Positions 1 to 9,810 of a DNA stretch of 64,000 nt are shown here, piece by piece; positions within the stretch are counted from its first letter, which is position 1, and every line of letters starts with the position of its first letter. Origin of the DNA: Phlebiopsis flavidoalba (Eukaryota > Basidiomycota > Agaricomycetes > Polyporales > Phanerochaetaceae); NCBI GenBank assembly GCA_035772785.1, contig JAOCPU010000087.1, positions 17,056-81,055 on the forward strand. Direction: 5' to 3'. The notes under the pieces are model-generated. The model had not been told where the DNA came from. It saw nothing but the letters and a program-made list of their open reading frames with translations, and made no database searches. Made by a program: the position numbers and the translations under genes.

Positions 1-53
1 GGTGCATGACGGCATCATCCAAACAGCCCCCGGCGCGACGCTGGAGTTGAATC

Positions 54-306
54 TAGCGCATATATGAAGATCATCCACTTCTACTGGCGCCACTGGGTCT
101 AGAACGTAAACTGCGCGCTGCCTTTCTCGACTTTCACGTCGAGGGCCCTTTCGTTGTGGCAATAAATCGCCGTTCTCAACGCCGATCTATGCTTCTGTCA
201 GGTGAATGGGTTTAGCAAGACGCATTTCGATGTGCTTTTTCAAGTCCTCAAGGATGCCTATTCGATAGAAGCGCATTTGTACTGCCTCTTCGAACACACC
301 GAATAA
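54..306 (+). CDS. 3' end of an unrecognised gene, cut by the window edge
   Basis: An open stretch in one frame runs from about 54 to 212. After a one-base shift near 200 it continues as a protein-like segment (FSKTHFDVLFQVLKDAY near 211) and stops at TAA 304-306. No ATG precedes it and no domain is recognisable. The composition resembles coding sequence rather than spacer, and the stop lies about 420 bases before the next gene. It could be the last exon of a gene beginning left of the window, or a chance open frame. Confidence 0.3.
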
Positions 307-607
307 CGCGCCCGCCCGCCCAAAAGTGAGACACTCAAAGCACACATAGCAACATTCTATTCATTTATTTTGTAAGGTACGTACCCATCCACAAGCATCC
401 GCATTTCTTCTCACGTCTGATTCGTCTCGTTCAGACCTCACGAAGAAGACGCGGTCTCTCCTGGCCGCGTTCATACGTTCTCTCTAGTTTGGTGCTTTTT
501 GCAGTATGTCGGTACTCGCACCGCCTCGCTCGCTTCTCACCATATGTTCTCAGGAACAAGGCGTATTATGTTTCACTCCCGCGAAGCGAATCCGGATGCG
601 GGCCTCG
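307..607. other. Intergenic, upstream of the first secreted protein gene
   Basis: Pyrimidine-rich spacer between the partial gene and the TATA box at 608. No coding signal seen. Confidence 0.4.
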
Positions 608-614
608 TATAAAT
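608..614 (+). promoter_or_regulatory. TATA box of the 728 gene
   Basis: TATAAAT lies 120 bases before the ATG at 728, a typical distance for a fungal TATA box. The interval that follows is rich in C and T, as is usual for fungal transcription start regions. Confidence 0.5.
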
Positions 615-727
615 TCTCCCGTCCGAGGACCATCCGACCCAAAGCTCCCCAGTCCTTCGTTTCAAACGTCCCACCTCACCCTACATTCTCAGCTTTGTAA
701 TCAACTTTTCACATCGATCGACCTACA

Positions 728-1825
728 ATGAAGTTCGCTGCCGTCTCCGCTCTCGTCGCGCTCGCTGTTGCGTCTACCAGCACTGCCAGCCCAGTGGTCA
801 GCTCTGTGAGCATTATCCTGCTCAACTTTTCTCTTTCACGCTGATCTGACATGGCCTACCGAAGATCGTATCCTCGGAGCCCGGCGGGGTCACAAGCATA
901 TTTACTTCGGAGTCTGACTCGGTCACGAGTGTCCTTACCTCGAAGCCTGGACAAGTCACCAGCATTTTCACCTCTGAGCCTGGACAGGTCACTAGCATTT
1001 TCGCCTCCGAGCCCGGACAAGTGCACCAGCATTTTCACTTCCGAGTCCGAGCATGTCACCAGTGTCTTTACCTCGGTGCCGGAGCAAGTCACCAGTGTTT
1101 TTACCTCCAAGCCAGAGCAGGTCACGAGCATCTTCACTTCAAAACCCGAGCAAGTCACCAGTGTCTTCGTCACAAAGTCCGGTCATGTTACGAGCATCGT
1201 AAGTGCCACTCAGCCCACACCGACATCACATCCGCCTTATGATTGTTTTCTCTTCAGTTCTCCTCTGCCGCACCTGGCGAAGTTACGAGCGTCTTTACCT
1301 CCCACCCCCGCACCTACCGCTTGCAGCAGCACCGTCACTGTCACCGTAACGGTTGCTCTGACTACCACGGCCGCCAGCGGAAACCGGCTCTGCCGCCGTT
1401 TCATCCGTCTCCACTTCGATCAGGGTAGGGCGCGCCTACCACCGTCAAATTCGGCAAAGTGAGCTCCTCCTTCACTTCCATCGGTAGCGAGCCCACCACA
1501 GTCGAGTTTGAGGACGTCAGCTCGTCTTTCACTTCCATCAGTGGCGGAATTTCCTCGTCTTTCACCTCTATCGGCAGCGGCATTTTTTCTTCGTCTTTCA
1601 CCTTCGTCGGAAGCCAGCCCACCACCAGCGTAGTCGGAGGAGTGAGCTCGTCCTTCACTTCCGTCGGCAGCAAACCTACTACTATTGTGCTGGGAGGCGT
1701 GAGCTCTTCTTTTTACCTCTGTCGGCGACGGGTCCATCACCACGGTCACAACCTCGCCCACGACCACCGCCTCCGGTGGGAACGTCACGAGCATCATTTT
1801 CTCCAGTGTGTCACCCTCGGCTTAG
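728..1825 (+). CDS. Secreted Ser/Thr-rich tandem-repeat protein (adhesin/mucin-like), frame broken
   Basis: Exon 1 (728-805) encodes a clear signal peptide, starting MKFAAVSALVALAVAS. A 59-base phase-0 intron (806-864) follows. Exon 2 carries nine copies of an 11-residue repeat of the type VTSIFTSEPGQ (889-1198). A second intron spans 1199-1257. The rest is Thr/Ser/Pro-rich with about five copies of a SSFTSIGS motif, and the last frame ends near 1823-1825. Such repeats are usual in heavily O-glycosylated wall or surface proteins, so the likely place is outside the cell; function is inferred only. The frame shifts at about 1022 (GTGCACC where other units have GTCACC), about 1300, about 1400-1460 and about 1715. 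I read these as sequence errors or decay. No clear GPI tail is visible. Confidence 0.7.
889..1198 (+). repeat. 33-bp coding minisatellite, nine units
   Basis: Nine near-identical 33-base units, each beginning GTCAC(A/C)AG(C/T), plus a 12-base partial unit before the intron donor. The units encode VTS(I/V)(F/L)TS(E/K)(P/S)(G/E)(Q/H). One unit carries an extra base near 1022. There are no spacers between units, so this is a protein-coding tandem array. Confidence 0.8.
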
Positions 1826-2370
1826 GCTGGAGAACTAGGCATGGAAGGGAGCAGGGCGGAAGCAGAGGATAGTGCACGCCATGGACAACTACTATTCAAT
1901 CTGTCGAGCTAGGTTCCCGACAAATTATCTGGCCCGTAATAGTCCTGAATCCCTTACCCGAATCAACCGTTGTTCCCCATATACTACAATGCGCCTGATT
2001 CAACCATTTTGAGTACATGGGGAACTTCTTGTGGATGGTAATTACCTAGGGAGTATGAATATACACGCAATCTAGGCAATCCATTACATCTCAACTACCA
2101 TGAGCGACCCAGCGTATCCACAGCGCCGTAAAATTAGCTTGAACTCAGGCTGCTTTGCTGGTTCTCGACATTCATAAGTAGGTACTTACATTACCTTGCG
2201 TTCTGATGCAATATTTCGCCTCATCTCGCCTCGCCTCCTGATTCAGTCTCAGTCAGCTAAAAAATAATTCGTCAGTGTGATATTCGTAGTTTCCTCCTCT
2301 CATGTCCTTCAGTTGAGCTGTATTTGAGGGCAATATTTGGGTTGGATGTTCCACAACACATGCTCACCAT
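1826..2370. other. Intergenic spacer
   Basis: No ORF with protein-like composition and no RNA gene seen before the tRNA at 2371. Confidence 0.4.
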
Positions 2371-2452
2371 GGCCGCCTGGCGAAATGGCATCGCGTCTGA
2401 CTACGACGTGCACGTAATCAGGAGATTGCAGGTTCGACCCCTGCGGTGGTCA
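2371..2452 (+). tRNA. tRNA-Arg (anticodon ACG) with a 10-base intron
   Basis: The full cloverleaf can be drawn. Acceptor GGCCGCC (2371-2377) pairs with GGTGGTC (2445-2451), with discriminator A at 2452. The D stem is GCGA/TCGC. The anticodon stem is TCTGA (2396-2400) with TCAGG (2418-2422). The T arm is GCAGG-TTCGACC-CCTGC (2428-2444). The anticodon loop is CT-ACG-A...A with a 10-base intron CGTGCACGTA (2407-2416) at the canonical position one base after the anticodon. The mature length is 72. The A and B box positions suit RNA polymerase III. A second copy with a longer intron lies at 14268-14355. Confidence 0.9.
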
Positions 2453-3560
2453 TTCTTGTACATCAGTGAGGCTTTTTATGCACACCGATGACACACGTCC
2501 AAGTTCCAACTCACGAGCACTGCTAAAGGTTCCAACTGCTTGGGTTCATATTTATGAAGTTTTTGGAAATAAACAGTAAAAACAGTTTTAAGCCGTTTAT
2601 AAAACTGTTTATACAGCGTAAACTAAACAGTATACGTTACGCTTTAGGCCTACAGTACGCTGTTTCCCCGAGCACGCTCGCGAGGTGAGTCGAACCGTTG
2701 GCGGTCTTGGTCGGCAGTTAAATAAATGCTTTTCAAGCCCAAGTTCTGCATCTTCCGCAGAGCGAAATGTGCTTCCCTACAATGTACACTCTGATCATCA
2801 ACACTTTGAAGTCAGCGGTCTATCGAGCTCGACATGGACGACAATCCAGGCTCGCGTCGGTGAGAGGGCGGGAAACGCCTAATTACCGTAGCGGGAAGAG
2901 GAGGGCGCCATGCGCACTTCGCAACACCTTTGTTTGAAGCGACGTGAAGGACGAGACATATAGCTTACAATGGGGCACACAGATCCTTCTCGTTTTATAG
3001 CCCTCCTACAAGCCAGGACAACAAGAAGTCCTCCAAACCGCCGGGGTCTCTAGTTTCAAACTGAGCATCTCGCTGTTCACTCTGAGCGCCCTCGGCGAGT
3101 CACCGTGTTGGCCACTCACTGTTATATAGTTATGCACCATTGCTTATGTTGACTTCACTTGTTTTGCTTGAGCTCATTCCGTGGAACATTCCGCGCCGAG
3201 GATGCATCGCCAGCGCTCATGACAAAGGCCCGAGCGCTGTTTGTCTAGCCGTCTACGATGTTGCCCTGAAACACGATAGAGGGTCAGTCCCAATCGTTAG
3301 TCGGCTTGCTGTGCTACCAATAAAGGCCTTTGAAGTACCACGCCTGCTCAGCCCGCGAAATTTATTATAGAAGTGCTGCTCAGAGATGCTACATTTTTGG
3401 GCGCGAGATGGTTCACGCGATGGGCTCGAGCAAGTCGGAAAAGGTCGAGACGGATGGAGGGGCGTTGACATGGATATGCGGGTGGGGGTGGTCGGCACGC
3501 GGCTGGCTCACCGACGAGTGGTGGAAGTAAACGGGGTTGGGAGGTGCCGCACCGCAGAGT
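2453..3560. other. Intergenic, with an A+T-rich inverted repeat
   Basis: No convincing gene. An inverted repeat ACAGTTTTA (2582-2590) / TAAAACTGT (2600-2608) sits in an A+T-rich patch with further CAGT/AAAC copies up to about 2665. It could be a remnant of a small mobile element or a chance hairpin. Confidence 0.4.
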
Positions 3561-3584
3561 GCAGGTTCGACCCCTGCATGGTCA
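3561..3584 (+). pseudogene. Detached 3' end of a tRNA-Arg (T arm plus acceptor remnant)
   Basis: The bases GCAGGTTCGACCCCTGC (3561-3577) are identical to the T arm of the tRNA at 2371, and the following ATGGTCA resembles its 3' acceptor strand. No matching 5' acceptor strand, D arm or anticodon arm lies in the 90 bases before it. This looks like a truncated tRNA copy; a chance match is less likely at this length. Confidence 0.5.
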
Positions 3585-3601
3585 TCTCACAACCTTCTTC
3601 A

Positions 3602-5219
3602 TTACCGGTACAAATTCGCGACTCTGACAAAGCCCCCACTTACAGCACCAAAGCTACGCGCCTTCCACACATCCACCCTCACAAAATTCGAATACACCTC
3701 CCCACCCGCCAGGAGCGTATCCCACCCCGTCCGTCCCCCCACCCGCCCCCGCATCGCGGGCGTATACGCCGCAAGCGGCTCATGAAACTCCAAAAACGCC
3801 GCGCTTCCCGGTGCGTAGCCCGCCCCGCGCTCGCCGGTGCCAGGGGCCATGAATCCTTTTCCCCTTGCTGTGTTCTCCGAGGTGGAGAAGTTTGTTGGTG
3901 TAGAATTGGACGCCGGATTCTATTTTTTTTGTTAGTAGGAGGGGGACATGGGGATGGGGGGACGTACGGTTGGAGTCGAAGATGAGGCGGAGCCCGGAGG
4001 AGGCGCTGGAGAGTGGACGAGCGGGGAGGAGGCGAGGGACGTGGGGGAGGGGAGAGGATTGTTGAGAGGAGGTTTAGGTCGCCTTCGCCTAGATCAGTCG
4101 GGGAAGCTGGGTATATGCGGGTGAAACGTACCCTGAGAGGTCAGAAGAGGGGAAATTCGCGGGTACGCTGTGTTTTGGGGTATCGAAGAGATGTAGAACT
4201 CGTCTGGGGGCGTCAGCAGGAGAGGAGCAAGGGTAAGGAGGCGACGTACCGTAGCCGTTCTCGAAGCCTTCGCCGAGTGCGCCCGACGCCTGTGGCGGCG
4301 TGGTCGTGTGGTGTGTCCCCGCGACGGTGTGCGAGGGTGCCGGTTTGCGAGAGCCGTGGAGGGGTCGAGTTCGAGGGTGTGTGCGGCCCTGTGAGGGATG
4401 TTAGTGGGTGGTAGGGGGGTGGGGGAGGGACGCACTTTGAGAGAGAGCTTGTGGTCTTTGATGCTGGGCTCGCCGTCTTGAAGGGACGCGTCCAGATTGA
4501 AGCCCCAGTGCTACCGCAGCGTTACAAGGAAGAATTTATGAGCTTCAAGCGAACGCACCTGTGGGTCAAGTTAATCGGCGTGACCTTGCCCTCGCCCTCC
4601 AGCGCGGCGCGGTACACAAGTACCACGCTGCCCAGACAGTATGCCCCGGTCTCCTCGTCAATCGCCCTTGCCCTTGGGCGGCACAAGCGCAACCAACCAC
4701 ACCTCGACGCGCAGCTTCCCGGGGAAGCCCTCCTCGCCGTCCTCGCTCGTGCGCGTGAACCCCACCGCGCTCTGCGGCGCCAGCTCCCCCGCCGCGTACG
4801 ACACTTCTGCCGCACTGAAGAGCTTCGCCGCGCCGACGTCGGGCAGCGCCTCCCACACATGCGAATCGGAAACCCGTAACCCCGCCATGCAGCGACACCT
4901 CCGGCTTCTCGTTCGCGCGCGGCGCGACCTCCGCGCGCAGCGGCACCCTTGCTCAGCGACGGGGGGGGGGGGGGGGGGAAGACAGGCGGCACCGGCAGGC
5001 GGTTCGCGTACCGCCCCACGATCGTGTTCGTGTACTTCTGCGTCGCGTGCCCGTGGGAATGTTCGGGCCCGACGAGCACGTCGTGCGTGCGCCCGTCGGC
5101 CTGCACGAGCAGCCGGTGGAGCGTCACGCCGTGCGGGAGGACCTCGAGCGCGAAAGGGCGGGCGTCAGGGAGGGGAGCGTGAGCAGGACGGGCGTGAAGC
5201 GGGCGTCGTCGGTGGACAT
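3602..5219 (-). CDS. Aldose 1-epimerase (galactose mutarotase) family
   Basis: Aldose 1-epimerases interconvert alpha and beta anomers of hexoses in the cytosol, feeding galactose and glucose metabolism. Reading from the ATG at 5219 (MSTDDARFTPVLLTLPSL), the protein shows an N-terminal segment ending in TNTIVGRYANRLPV, then EKPEVSLHGGV, then WEALPDVGAAKLFSAAEVSY. Further on come GEGFENGY, DEFYISSIP, GVQFYTNKLL and a C-terminal sheet region ending VANLYR before TAA at 3602-3604. The order and spacing fit the family. A downstream-frame ATG at 5250 is rejected because its leader does not match. Frame shifts are needed near 5160, at the 18-base G run (4961-4978), near 4880 and near 3860. Several introns are present, one probably holding the G run. 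Catalytic His and Glu could not be checked individually. Confidence 0.75.
4961..4978. repeat. Poly-G run of 18
   Basis: Uninterrupted G tract inside the epimerase gene (poly-C in the sense direction), at or next to a likely intron just after the RYANRLPV segment. The reading frame changes across it. Such runs are prone to length errors. Confidence 0.9.
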
Positions 5220-5712
5220 CGTGGTGGTGGGTGTCGTGGGTGAGAGGCATCTCGTTGGGTGGTGGGGGTCTATGTAAGAGACGGGCGGGCGGAGCGGGAT
5301 GGCGTCGATGATCACAGGTGCGCGATTCATTATCTAATCGCGGCGCGATGCCCCGAGGATCGTCCGAGCTCGCGGCCCGCGACCGCCCCCGTCACCGGGT
5401 GAGGTCGTGGTCCGCGCATGGGTCGCACGGCTCTCTCTTTGGTGCTTCCACCATTCCTCTGGGCTATGAATGCTTTTACTCGATGGTCAGAACGCGTGGC
5501 AGCAGCAGCAAGAACGGTTCACAACAAATAACTGTCGTGGCATGTTGATGTATATTTGCGACTATAGATCTCAATGGGAGTCGGGGGTGACCGCGGTGCT
5601 CTGCCGGTGGCAATATCCGGCCCTAGCTCCTGCGCCACCTCTTTCGTCGCCTCAAAAGACCAAAGTTACTCTTCAACGTGTCTCCTGTAAGCCCTATCGC
5701 GTCTCCGTGTAA
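5220..5712. other. Intergenic, upstream of the epimerase
   Basis: Divergent spacer upstream of the epimerase start and downstream of the zinc-ribbon gene. No gene seen. Confidence 0.4.
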
Positions 5713-6054
5713 CTAAACTATGTCTCGCAGGGCCTGGGTGTTCAAGACATATTCAGAATCACTTCTGGGGCGACTGAGCAACATTGAGCAAGGTAGCGAC
5801 CGAATAGTCAAAAGCGATCGACTCAACTGGCGAATCAACAATGGCATCGGTGACCACGACTTGTTTAGTGGCACATTTATTCCTTTGAGATGGAACGTTT
5901 TCCCACAATTTTCACACGTATAATCGTCATCGACGTCGACCATGACTTCGTCGTTGTCATTCTTGGACGAGCCATCCTTGAGCGAGGCATCCTCGGACGA
6001 GCACGGTACTTCCCCACTGTTTTCTGCCTTGCAATAAGGACAGATGACGAACAT
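5713..6054 (-). CDS. Small zinc-ribbon protein, copy A
   Basis: The main exon begins FVICPYCKAE and contains a second pair, YTCENCGKTFHLKG, about 40 residues later. The arrangement CxxC...CxxC separated by an acidic linker (DDD-rich) is a four-cysteine zinc ribbon. The family is not one I can name. Upstream at 6055-6270 is a homologue of copy B's first exon and intron, with a TATA-like TATAAGG on the minus strand near 6231. The position of copy B's ATG reads TTG here, so copy A may start at the ATG at 6054 or be non-functional. It belongs to the duplicated segment 5757-6721. Confidence 0.45.
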   Translation of the reverse strand: MFVICPYCKAENSGEVPCSSEDASLKDGSSKNDNDEVMVDVDDDYTCENCGKTFHLKGINVPLNKSWSPMPLLIRQLSRSLLTIRSLPCSMLLSRPRSDSEYVLNTQALRDIV

Positions 6055-6721
6055 AGTCTAAGAGTTCTAGTATAAGACAATTACTCTCAACCCGGCAGAG
6101 ACAAGAACATACATGGTTTTGTATGACAGGCGGCGTCAGGGCAGGTCAAACTTTCGAGGCAATTACCAGTAGAGTCAACGGTACTCAGACGGAGAGGAAT
6201 GACTTGTAGCACTGTGACAGGACCGTCTCCCCTTATACACGCCGCTCGCAACAGACCCACGTGACAAACTCGCACTATCCTGTGAACGGAACAACAATTC
6301 GTGGGAGCACTCGCACCTCGTTGCGATACCCTAACTATAACCTAATGCTCTGTGGCGCAACCGTGTCTTGTGAATGGCATGGTAGCCGCGAGACGTGGGT
6401 CTGGAGCTCACCAGCAGCGAATGCGAAAGAAAGAACAAAACACGAGCCTGAGGGTCCTCTGATAGTTGAGTGTTCGGCCTCATGAAGGGGGTGCACCGCT
6501 AACGCCACCTTAGGCTTCAAGGTTTCCGATCAATAGTCCCGAGAAAACGAAAGATGGAAAGGGTCCTCGCTGAAGTGAATGGGGACGCGCGTCTCCTTGG
6601 ATAGTCATGATGCAAGTGTCCCTGGGCATCGAGATAAGAAGGGCTTGTGGACGCGGTCCCGCCGGACCCAACACTGAGGCGACGACACGCCTGGGCTTTT
6701 CGCTAAGCACATGATTTACGA
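5757..6721. repeat. Tandem duplication, unit A
   Basis: This segment is homologous to 7121-8317 in the same orientation. Shared landmarks include TGAGCAACRTTGAGCAAGGTAGCGACC at one end, the zinc-ribbon exon, a conserved intron ending in TTAG, and a TATA region. GGGAGCACTC(G/A)CACCTC, ATGGAAAGGGTCCTC and GCCTGGGCTT at the far end are also shared. Both the coding and the upstream parts were copied. Confidence 0.7.
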
Positions 6722-7200
6722 GTCAGTGGGATAGGCCTTTGCTCAACGACGATGCGCGGCTGACAGGTTAAGCAGTTTAGACAACTTGTGACCATTGTGG
6801 TCACGCGTTGTTGACGAATACCTCACAGGGTATCCCTGGGGATTTCTCAACTCAGAAATGCAATATTTATGGTACAAATAGGTACATTTTTGCCAACCTT
6901 TCCAGCTCATGGAAGGGCGATCTGATTCCAATTTTGGGCAGCCTTGTTGACGCTTTTGTCAGTGCTGATGGCATATAATCCCAATGTATCCATAAATTTT
7001 GTCAAAAAGTCCACGGCACTGGCCAGTGCGCCGCCTCCAGCCTCGCCTCGCCAACTTCTTTCGCGTCGCCTTGTTAGAATTAAACCATATTTCACGACGT
7101 CTGCGAGTTCAAGGCCTAACAATCATACGCTTGAGACGGCTGAGCAACGATTGAGCAAGGTAGCGACCAGTCGTGAACGACGGCTGACTCAACTAGTAAA

Positions 7201-7774
7201 CTAAGATGCTTTGTCGTGATTTCCAGTAGCCTCGGTGACCTTGACCTCCGCTTTGAGATGGAACCATTGCGCACAACTTCCACACTGTCGATCTTCATCA
7301 ACCTCGATCGAATCCGAATCCCCAAGCAAGAATCCGAATCCGAGCCTGAATTCGAATCCGAGCCTGAATCCGCGAAACCGGGCCTGAATCCAAATCCGAG
7401 TCTGAATCCGAATCCGAATCCGAGCCTGAATCCGAATCCGAGCACGGTCCTTCGACACGGTATTCTTCTTGGCAGTTTGGACATGTGACGATATACTGTC
7501 ATAGTCTAAGAATTCTAGTATAAGACAACTGCTCAAGCTTGCAAAGACAGAGACGTACGTGGTTTCGCTGTATGCAGGACGTCCGGCTGCACCAGTATTA
7601 TCTCTTCTTCCTTTCGAATTATCTCGCCGTTCTTCCGGATGATCTCTTCTTCCTTCAGTATTATACGAGTCTGGTGCTCGTTGGGCCTCGTGCGGTACAC
7701 GCTTTCGCTGGGGTTCTGTGGGTAACATTGTAGGAGCAATCACAAATTCTAAGCGAATCGCCGGTAGGATCCAT
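7201..7774 (-). CDS. Small zinc-ribbon protein, copy B, with Ser-Asp repeat linker
   Basis: The second exon reads YIVTCPNCQEEYRVEGPC, then a Ser/Asp/Gly dipeptide repeat (SDSDSGSDSDSDSD type). It ends with RQCGSCAQWFHLKAEV, closing the four-cysteine ribbon, and a stop at 7201. The linker is coded by a 6-base repeat (complement of GGATTC) and loses frame twice within it. The first exon lies at about 7560-7774. An ATG at 7774 (MDPTGDSL) and one further in are both possible, and a Glu/Ile/Lys-rich helical stretch (KEEEIIRKNGEIIRKEEE) occupies another frame, so the 5' model is uncertain. It is paired with copy A. Confidence 0.45.
7311..7445. repeat. GAATCC / GGATTC microsatellite
   Basis: About 135 bases made mostly of the hexamer GAATCC with GAG/CCT variants. 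On the minus strand it encodes the Ser-Asp linker of copy B. Two one-base slips inside it break the frame. Confidence 0.75.
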
Positions 7775-7825
7775 AGACACTCGGATGAAGAGAATGAGTG
7801 CTGTGAGCGAGGGAAGCCGTCCCTC

Positions 7826-7834
7826 TTTTATATA
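7826..7834 (-). promoter_or_regulatory. TATA box of zinc-ribbon copy B
   Basis: TATATAAAA on the minus strand, 52 bases before the ATG at 7774. The equivalent place in copy A holds TATAAGG. Confidence 0.5.
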
Positions 7835-8680
7835 CACCACTCACGGTACATACACCGTGACAATACTACCGTAACAAATCCGTTACCTGTGAACAGCTCA
7901 GCAGCCCGTGGGGAGCACTCACACCTCTTTACAATACCCGCAGTTCGAACTTGAAACTCTGTGGCGTACTTGATCATGGTCCTGTGAGCAGAACAGCGGC
8001 GTGTCGCAGGCAAAAAAGTCTCACCAGCCCCTTCGGGAGAGACCACCAACACGGGTCTCAGGGTCCTGTCTCGATCGAAGGGCCAGGCCCGTTGGAGGAC
8101 ACCAATTTGGGCTGCAAACTTCAGGTTGTTCGTCCAGAGAAGACGGAACATGGAAAGGGTCCTCTCTGAAGTGAATGACAAACGAGTCTTCATTATGCAT
8201 CGTGCACGTATCCTGGGAGAAGAAGCTCTTGTGGGCATGTAGCGTGGCCCCGCTGAACCTAACGACACGGGGGGGGAGAAACGCGTGGCCTGGGCTTCGC
8301 GAACGCGTGATTTACTACTATGACGACAGCAGAGAGACGAGGCCGGTCTGCAAAGGACAAGGGACGGGGTATGGCGGTCTCTTCCAATGTCAGCCCCCTG
8401 AGCAATTATTGGCTTTAGGGTCAACAGCAGACCAGCGTTTTAGCGTTGTAAAACCCAACGGTACCGCAGTGGTACTACATATCCCGGGCCCTGCATAGCA
8501 CGTCAAAACCCAGAACGACAAAACGGACGCACTAAGTCCAGCCTCCACTAATTGCCCCAACGACGAACCAAGTCCATCGTCCCTGCACCAATGAGCTCCC
8601 CCTACTTTTCTCACAAACACCCCACCAGACACATCCCCCGTACTACGCCGCCACCCCTACGCGATAAATGAAGAACGAGT

Positions 8681-9810
8681 TCACAAAAAAGCGCGGAGCG
8701 TCGCAGCCGCAGCAGACGAGCTCGCGGCGTCGAGCGTGTGGAAAGAGGGCCCGGCGGCATTGAGCGTCGGTGGTAGCCGACGTTCCCAGTATCACCGAAG
8801 ACGGGTCGGCGGCGTTGAGCGTAGGTGCTCGCGGTGCTTGCAGCTGCGGTGGGAGGAGTCCGGATCATGAGCTGGCGGCAGATTCGAGCGTCGTAGTAGC
8901 CGTGCTTCCTATCGCGTCGGAAGACGGGTCGGGCGGCGTTGAGCGTGGCGGTCGTGTACCCGTGACCGCGGTCGGGGACGAGTCGCTCGGGTCAGCGGCG
9001 TTGAGCGTAGCTGTCACGGTGCTACGCGGCAGCGATAGACGAGCCGTCGGAGCTCGCAGTGCAGCGTTGAGGGTGGCCGTCTCCGTGCCTGTGACAGCGG
9101 TGGGAGGGCTATCAGGGCAAGCGGCGTTGAGGGTTACGGTTGACGGTGGTCCCCGACGACGGTGGAGGACGAGTCCGCTTGGGTCCGCGGCGTTTAAACG
9201 TGGCTGTGGTGGTGCTTGCGTTAGGCGCGTGACGAGGCGGCCAGAGCTCGCAGCGTTCAGGGTATCAAGCCGTGGCGGCGCTTCCTACGGTAGTGCGGGA
9301 GAGAGCAGTCGTAGCTGGCAGCATTGAGCGTAGTCGTCGCGACGGTACCAGGCGCGGTGGAGAAACGTGTCGCTTGGGTCTGCGGCGTTCAAACGTGGCT
9401 TGTTGTGGTGCTGTCAACTCAACGGCGGTGCGGGCGATCCGGGGCCCGCAGCGTTCAACGTGGCCGTCACAGTACCCTGCGTTGGCGGTGGAAGAGCAAT
9501 CGGAACCAGCGGCGTTGAGCGTTGCAGTTTGACGTGCTCATCGACGACACGACGAGAAGACGAGCTGTCCGTGCCAGCAGCGTTGAGCGGCATAAATAAG
9601 GGCCGTCGCGGTGCCTTCCACAGATGAAGTGGACGGACACGACGCCTCTAGCCGCATTGGCCGTACTACCGTCGTGATCTAAGAGCCACAGTCAGTACGC
9701 TCGAGCGTCTGAGAACGGTAAATTGAGATGAAATCACTCACGAGCGGAGTAGCGAAAGTCGTAGGCTGCGCAGCCGGTTGGGCGAACCAGAGTGCAGCGG
9801 TAAGTTTCAT
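8681..9810 (-). CDS. Secreted tandem-repeat protein (Thr/Ala/Ser-rich), frame broken
   Basis: The ATG at 9810 opens a 23-codon first exon (MKLTAALWFAQPAAQ...). It is followed by a phase-0 intron (donor GTGAGT, 9741 downward) and then a long exon of about fourteen imperfect 21-residue repeats of the type TVTATLNAADPS..SSPTAVTG. The last units read TLDAASSSAAAATL before a TGA at 8681-8683. The plan (short leader exon, phase-0 intron, tandem Ser/Thr repeats) matches the gene at 728, though the repeat sequences differ. A surface or wall protein is inferred. The leader is less hydrophobic than usual for a signal peptide, perhaps because of sequence error. Several frame shifts occur between repeats. 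A TATA-like ATAAAAT lies on the minus strand near 9867. Confidence 0.6.
8750..9670 (-). repeat. About 63-bp coding tandem repeat, roughly 14 units
   Basis: The motif G(C/G)(A/G)GCGTTGAGCGT or a close variant recurs near 8757, 8815, 8880, 8938, 8999, 9063, 9124, 9187, 9250, 9315, 9383, 9447, 9510 and 9577. Spacing is about 58-68 bases. On the minus strand each unit reads as (V)TATLNAA(D/G)P followed by a Ser/Pro-rich half. Units are well diverged. Confidence 0.75.

Larger units (their letters stand above)
7121..8317. repeat. Tandem duplication, unit B
   Basis: Homologue of 5757-6721, about 230 bases longer. Much of the extra length is the expanded GGATTC-type microsatellite in the zinc-ribbon linker and a longer first exon. 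The copies have diverged clearly, so the duplication is not very recent. Confidence 0.7.

Noticed and set aside
889..1198. 33-bp repeats resembling a CRISPR array
   Set aside because: Units are contiguous with no spacers, keep a reading frame and encode a Ser/Thr repeat in a eukaryotic intron-containing gene.
4641..5243. 200-codon + strand frame over the epimerase
   Set aside because: It lies antisense to clear epimerase homology and has the Arg/Pro/Ser bias of a GC-rich shadow frame.
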